A DNA stretch of 64,000 nt. Origin: Sphingomicrobium sp. GTDB lineage: Bacteria; Pseudomonadota; Alphaproteobacteria; Sphingomonadales; Sphingomonadaceae. Positions 61,738 through 64,000 of the stretch are shown here, piece after piece. The stretch's first letter is position 1, and each line of letters starts with the position of its first letter. The DNA is taken from the NCBI GenBank assembly GCA_025450755.1, contig JANWLR010000013.1, forward strand, positions 1 to 64,000. Reading direction: 5' to 3'. The notes below the pieces were generated by a model that saw only the letters and a list, made by a program, of their open reading frames with translations, was not told the DNA's origin and did not search any database. Position numbers and translations under genes: made by a program.

Positions 61738-62839
61738 CGATGCCGCTCACACGCGCTGCGATCGTCTCGGCAATCCATCCGCCGCCTAATAGACGCGTCC
61801 CGTCATAGAGCACCGCCGCCTGCCCCGGGGCGACGCCATATTCTGCCCGGCCGAAATGGACCCATTCGCGGTCGCGCCTCGCAGCGACGGCCGGCGCGAG
61901 CGAGCGCACCTTCACGCTGACATTGTTCTGGTTTTCGCCAAGCCAGTTCCAGCCGGCAATGCACAGGGCCTCGACGGCGAGCGCCCGGCGCGGTCCGACC
62001 ACGATTCGCGCGTGCTCGGGCTCGATGCGCACGACGTAGAGCGGCTCCTTCTGCCCGCCGATCTCGATCCCGCGCCGCTGGCCGACGGTAAAATGAACGA
62101 TGCCGCGATGCCGACCGAGCACTTGTCCCGCCAAATCGACGATGTCGCCCGACTGTTCGGTCTCGGGCCTCAGCCGCTTCACCAGCCCGGCATAATCGCC
62201 GTCGGGAACGAAGCAGATATCCTGGCTGTCGGGCTTGGCAGCGACTTCGAGGCCCAGCTCGGCTGCAATCTGCCGCACTTCTTGCTTCGGCAGGTCGCCC
62301 AGGGGAAAGCGCAGGAAATCGAGCTGCTCGCTCGTGGTCCCATAAAGGAAATAGCTCTGGTCGCGGCGTTCGTCGGCGCCCTTGTGCAGTTCGACCCGCC
62401 CGCCGTTGACCAGCCGGCGCACATAATGGCCGGTGGCGAGGCAATCCGCTCCAAGCTCGCGGGCGAAGGCAACGAGGTCGACGAATTTCACGCCCTGGTT
62501 GCAGCTCGCGCAGGGAACCGGCGTGCGCCCGTGCGCATATTCGTCGACGAACCGGTCGATCACGCCATCGCGGAACCGGCTTTCGTAATCGAGAACATAA
62601 TGCGAAATTCCAAGGCGGTCTGCGACCTGCTTGGCATCATAGATGTCCTGGCCGGCGCAGCAGGCGCCGCTGCGCCTCACCGCCTCGCCGTGATCGTACA
62701 GCTGGAGTGTGACTCCGATGACTTCGGCGCCGGTTCTCGCCGCAAGCGCGGCCGTGACCGAGCTGTCGACGCCGCCGGACATGGCAACGACGATTCTGGC
62801 ATCGCCCGAGGGACGGCCGAGCTGAAAATCGATCCGCAT
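61721..62839 (-). CDS. mnmA: tRNA-specific 2-thiouridylase MnmA
   Basis: [33 protein letters not shown]...[29 protein letters not shown]...CNQGVKF...[10 protein letters not shown]. Confidence 0.96.
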   Translation of the reverse strand: MRIDFQLGRPSGDARIVVAMSGGVDSSVTAALAARTGAEVIGVTLQLYDHGEAVRRSGACCAGQDIYDAKQVADRLGISHYVLDYESRFRDGVIDRFVDEYAHGRTPVPCASCNQGVKFVDLVAFARELGADCLATGHYVRRLVNGGRVELHKGADERRDQSYFLYGTTSEQLDFLRFPLGDLPKQEVRQIAAELGLEVAAKPDSQDICFVPDGDYAGLVKRLRPETEQSGDIVDLAGQVLGRHRGIVHFTVGQRRGIEIGGQKEPLYVVRIEPEHARIVVGPRRALAVEALCIAGWNWLGENQNNVSVKVRSLAPAVAARRDREWVHFGRAEYGVAPGQAAVLYDGTRLLGGGWIAETIAARVSGIDAAAA

Positions 62840-62924
62840 TGGAGGGTCTCTTGCCGACCTCTTTACCCGAATTTCACTCCTCCAGACTAGACAGGCTGAA
62901 GGAGAGGCAAGTGAGGGGGCAGTT

Positions 62925-63149
62925 TTGGCGCGTCACGAGGGAGACTTCCGTGGTGGTGCGCACGAACCGCTCAACCTCTACGAGCTGCTCGCACTCCTCG
63001 GGGATTCCGGACAGTGCGACGAACGAACGCGAGAGGATGCGATCGCCTGTTACTTGTCGGGAAGCGACGGGTGGCGCGAGGCGGTCAAGTTGCTCGGCGG
63101 AACGTTCGCGGAAGGCGGCAAAGGGTTAAGGGAGCGTAAGCCGGACTGA
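62925..63149 (+). CDS. Small hypothetical protein
   Basis: 74 aa ([58 protein letters not shown]); TTG start preceded by GAGGGGG. Confidence 0.45.
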   Translation: MARHEGDFRGGAHEPLNLYELLALLGDSGQCDERTREDAIACYLSGSDGWREAVKLLGGTFAEGGKGLRERKPD

Positions 63150-63241
63150 CCGGCCTGTTAACCAGCGCGTTTCAGAAAGTTTTCAACGGGCGGGGATTAA
63201 GGGACGGCCAGTTGCAATGATTAAGCAGGTGTGACCGAAGT

Positions 63242-63541
63242 ATGCTCGAGAACCAGAAGATTCGTCCGGCCCAAGTCATCGGCCCGCTCGGCGAGCCGCT
63301 GACGCTCGATTCGTTGCCGCCTGCTACAACGACCCGCTGGGTGGTCCGCCGCAAGGCCGAAGTGGTCGCGGCAGTCGCCGGCGGCCTTCTGACGGTCGAC
63401 GAGGCGTGCAAGCGCTACTCGCTGAGCCTGGAGGAATTCACCAGTTGGCAGCGAGCGGTGGATCGCAGCGGCATGCCCGGCCTGCGCGTTACGCGAATCA
63501 AGCAGTATCGCGACCAGTACGAGCGCCAGCAGCGCTATTAA
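63242..63541 (+). CDS. sciP: CtrA inhibitor SciP (DUF1153)
   Basis: VIGPLGEPLTLDSLPPATTTRWVVRRKAEVVAAVAGGLLTVDEACKRYSLSLEEFTSWQRAVDRSGMPGLRVTRIKQYR, closely resembles Caulobacter SciP. Confidence 0.92.
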   Translation: MLENQKIRPAQVIGPLGEPLTLDSLPPATTTRWVVRRKAEVVAAVAGGLLTVDEACKRYSLSLEEFTSWQRAVDRSGMPGLRVTRIKQYRDQYERQQRY

Positions 63542-63621
63542 GCGCTCGTTACGTTAGCGCATTCGTCCAGTTTCGCCGCCCTTTTGTTCGCCGGTAATTG
63601 TGGACAGAACCTTCTGAATCC

Positions 63622-63647
63622 GGAACAACAGGCGCGCGTCGCGCGTC
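63622..63647 (+). promoter_or_regulatory. Candidate EcfG-type promoter for GlsB/YeaQ gene
   Basis: GGAAC-AACAGGCGCGCGTCGCG-CGTC (17-bp spacer), about 53 bp upstream of the start codon. Confidence 0.5.
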
Positions 63648-63699
63648 TGTCGTGCCGCACCGGCCGAACCGCGTGGCGGCCCGGCCCAAACAGGAGGGA

Positions 63700-63966
63700 A
63701 TGTCAATGATCACAGGCATTATCATCTGGCTGATCGTCGGCGGTATTTGCGGATGGCTAGCGAGCCTCATCATGAGAACCGACGCCCAGCAGGGCATCGT
63801 CCTCAACATCGTCGTTGGAATTGTCGGTGCCGCGATCGCGGGTCTTCTTCTCGGCAAAGGGAATATCAACAACGGCCTTTCGATCGAGACCTTCCTCTGG
63901 TCGCTGATCGGAGCCGTGATTCTGCTTGCGATCGTCAACCTGGTCCGGCGGGGCACGGTCCGCTAA
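63700..63966 (+). CDS. GlsB/YeaQ/YmgE family stress-response membrane protein
   Basis: MITGIIIWLIVGGICGWLASLIMRTDAQQGIVLNIVVGIVGAAIAGLLLG; AGGAGG SD before the ATG at 63700. Confidence 0.9.
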   Translation: MSMITGIIIWLIVGGICGWLASLIMRTDAQQGIVLNIVVGIVGAAIAGLLLGKGNINNGLSIETFLWSLIGAVILLAIVNLVRRGTVR

Positions 63967-64000
63967 GGGCGAGATCAGCTCGAACTTGAATGAGGGCCGC

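Noticed and set aside
63170-63230. TTAA pair upstream of sciP as a CtrA box
   Set aside because: The spacing between TTAA elements is about 20 bp, not 7, so it does not fit the canonical CtrA site.
1-64000. tRNA/rRNA genes, intact IS elements, prophage or restriction/defence islands
   Set aside because: Intergenic gaps were scanned by eye: no cloverleaf-like sequence, transposase, integrase or phage structural protein was seen. A tRNAscan/ISfinder run would be needed for certainty.

Overview
This is a GC-rich chromosomal window that looks like a sphingomonad-type alphaproteobacterium. That placement comes from gene content and protein character; no database search was run. The left quarter (1-16255, minus strand) is a complete dcw cell-wall/division cluster, read mraZ-rsmH-ftsL-ftsI-murE-murF-mraY-murD-ftsW-murG-murC-murB-ddl-ftsQ-ftsA (ftsA is cut by the window edge). 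Eleven of its junctions are 4-nt ATGA stop/start overlaps. The rest is mostly housekeeping: purL, der-bamB-TPR, panB, guaA, rplQ, xthA, erpA, serC-serA, purA, fabI, pdxH, mnmA and sciP. These are mixed with regulators (Crp/Fnr, Rrf2, an OmpR-type two-component pair, XRE), an autotransporter, an S9 peptidase, a desaturase/GNAT pair and several small secreted or membrane proteins of unknown function. I saw no CRISPR array, intact IS, prophage, tRNA or rRNA. The best second-look items are: a 10-bp-periodic MraZ-box-like array upstream of mraZ; 10-bp tandem repeats in front of an XRE regulator, divergent to a tiny two-ORF unit; a serC-leader-like double hairpin that hides the serC ribosome binding site; two nearly identical EcfG-like promoters; an 11-mer-repeat lipoprotein; an uncharacterised two-gene membrane/exported cassette; and a frameshifted DUF559 remnant next to a compositionally odd purL 3' end.
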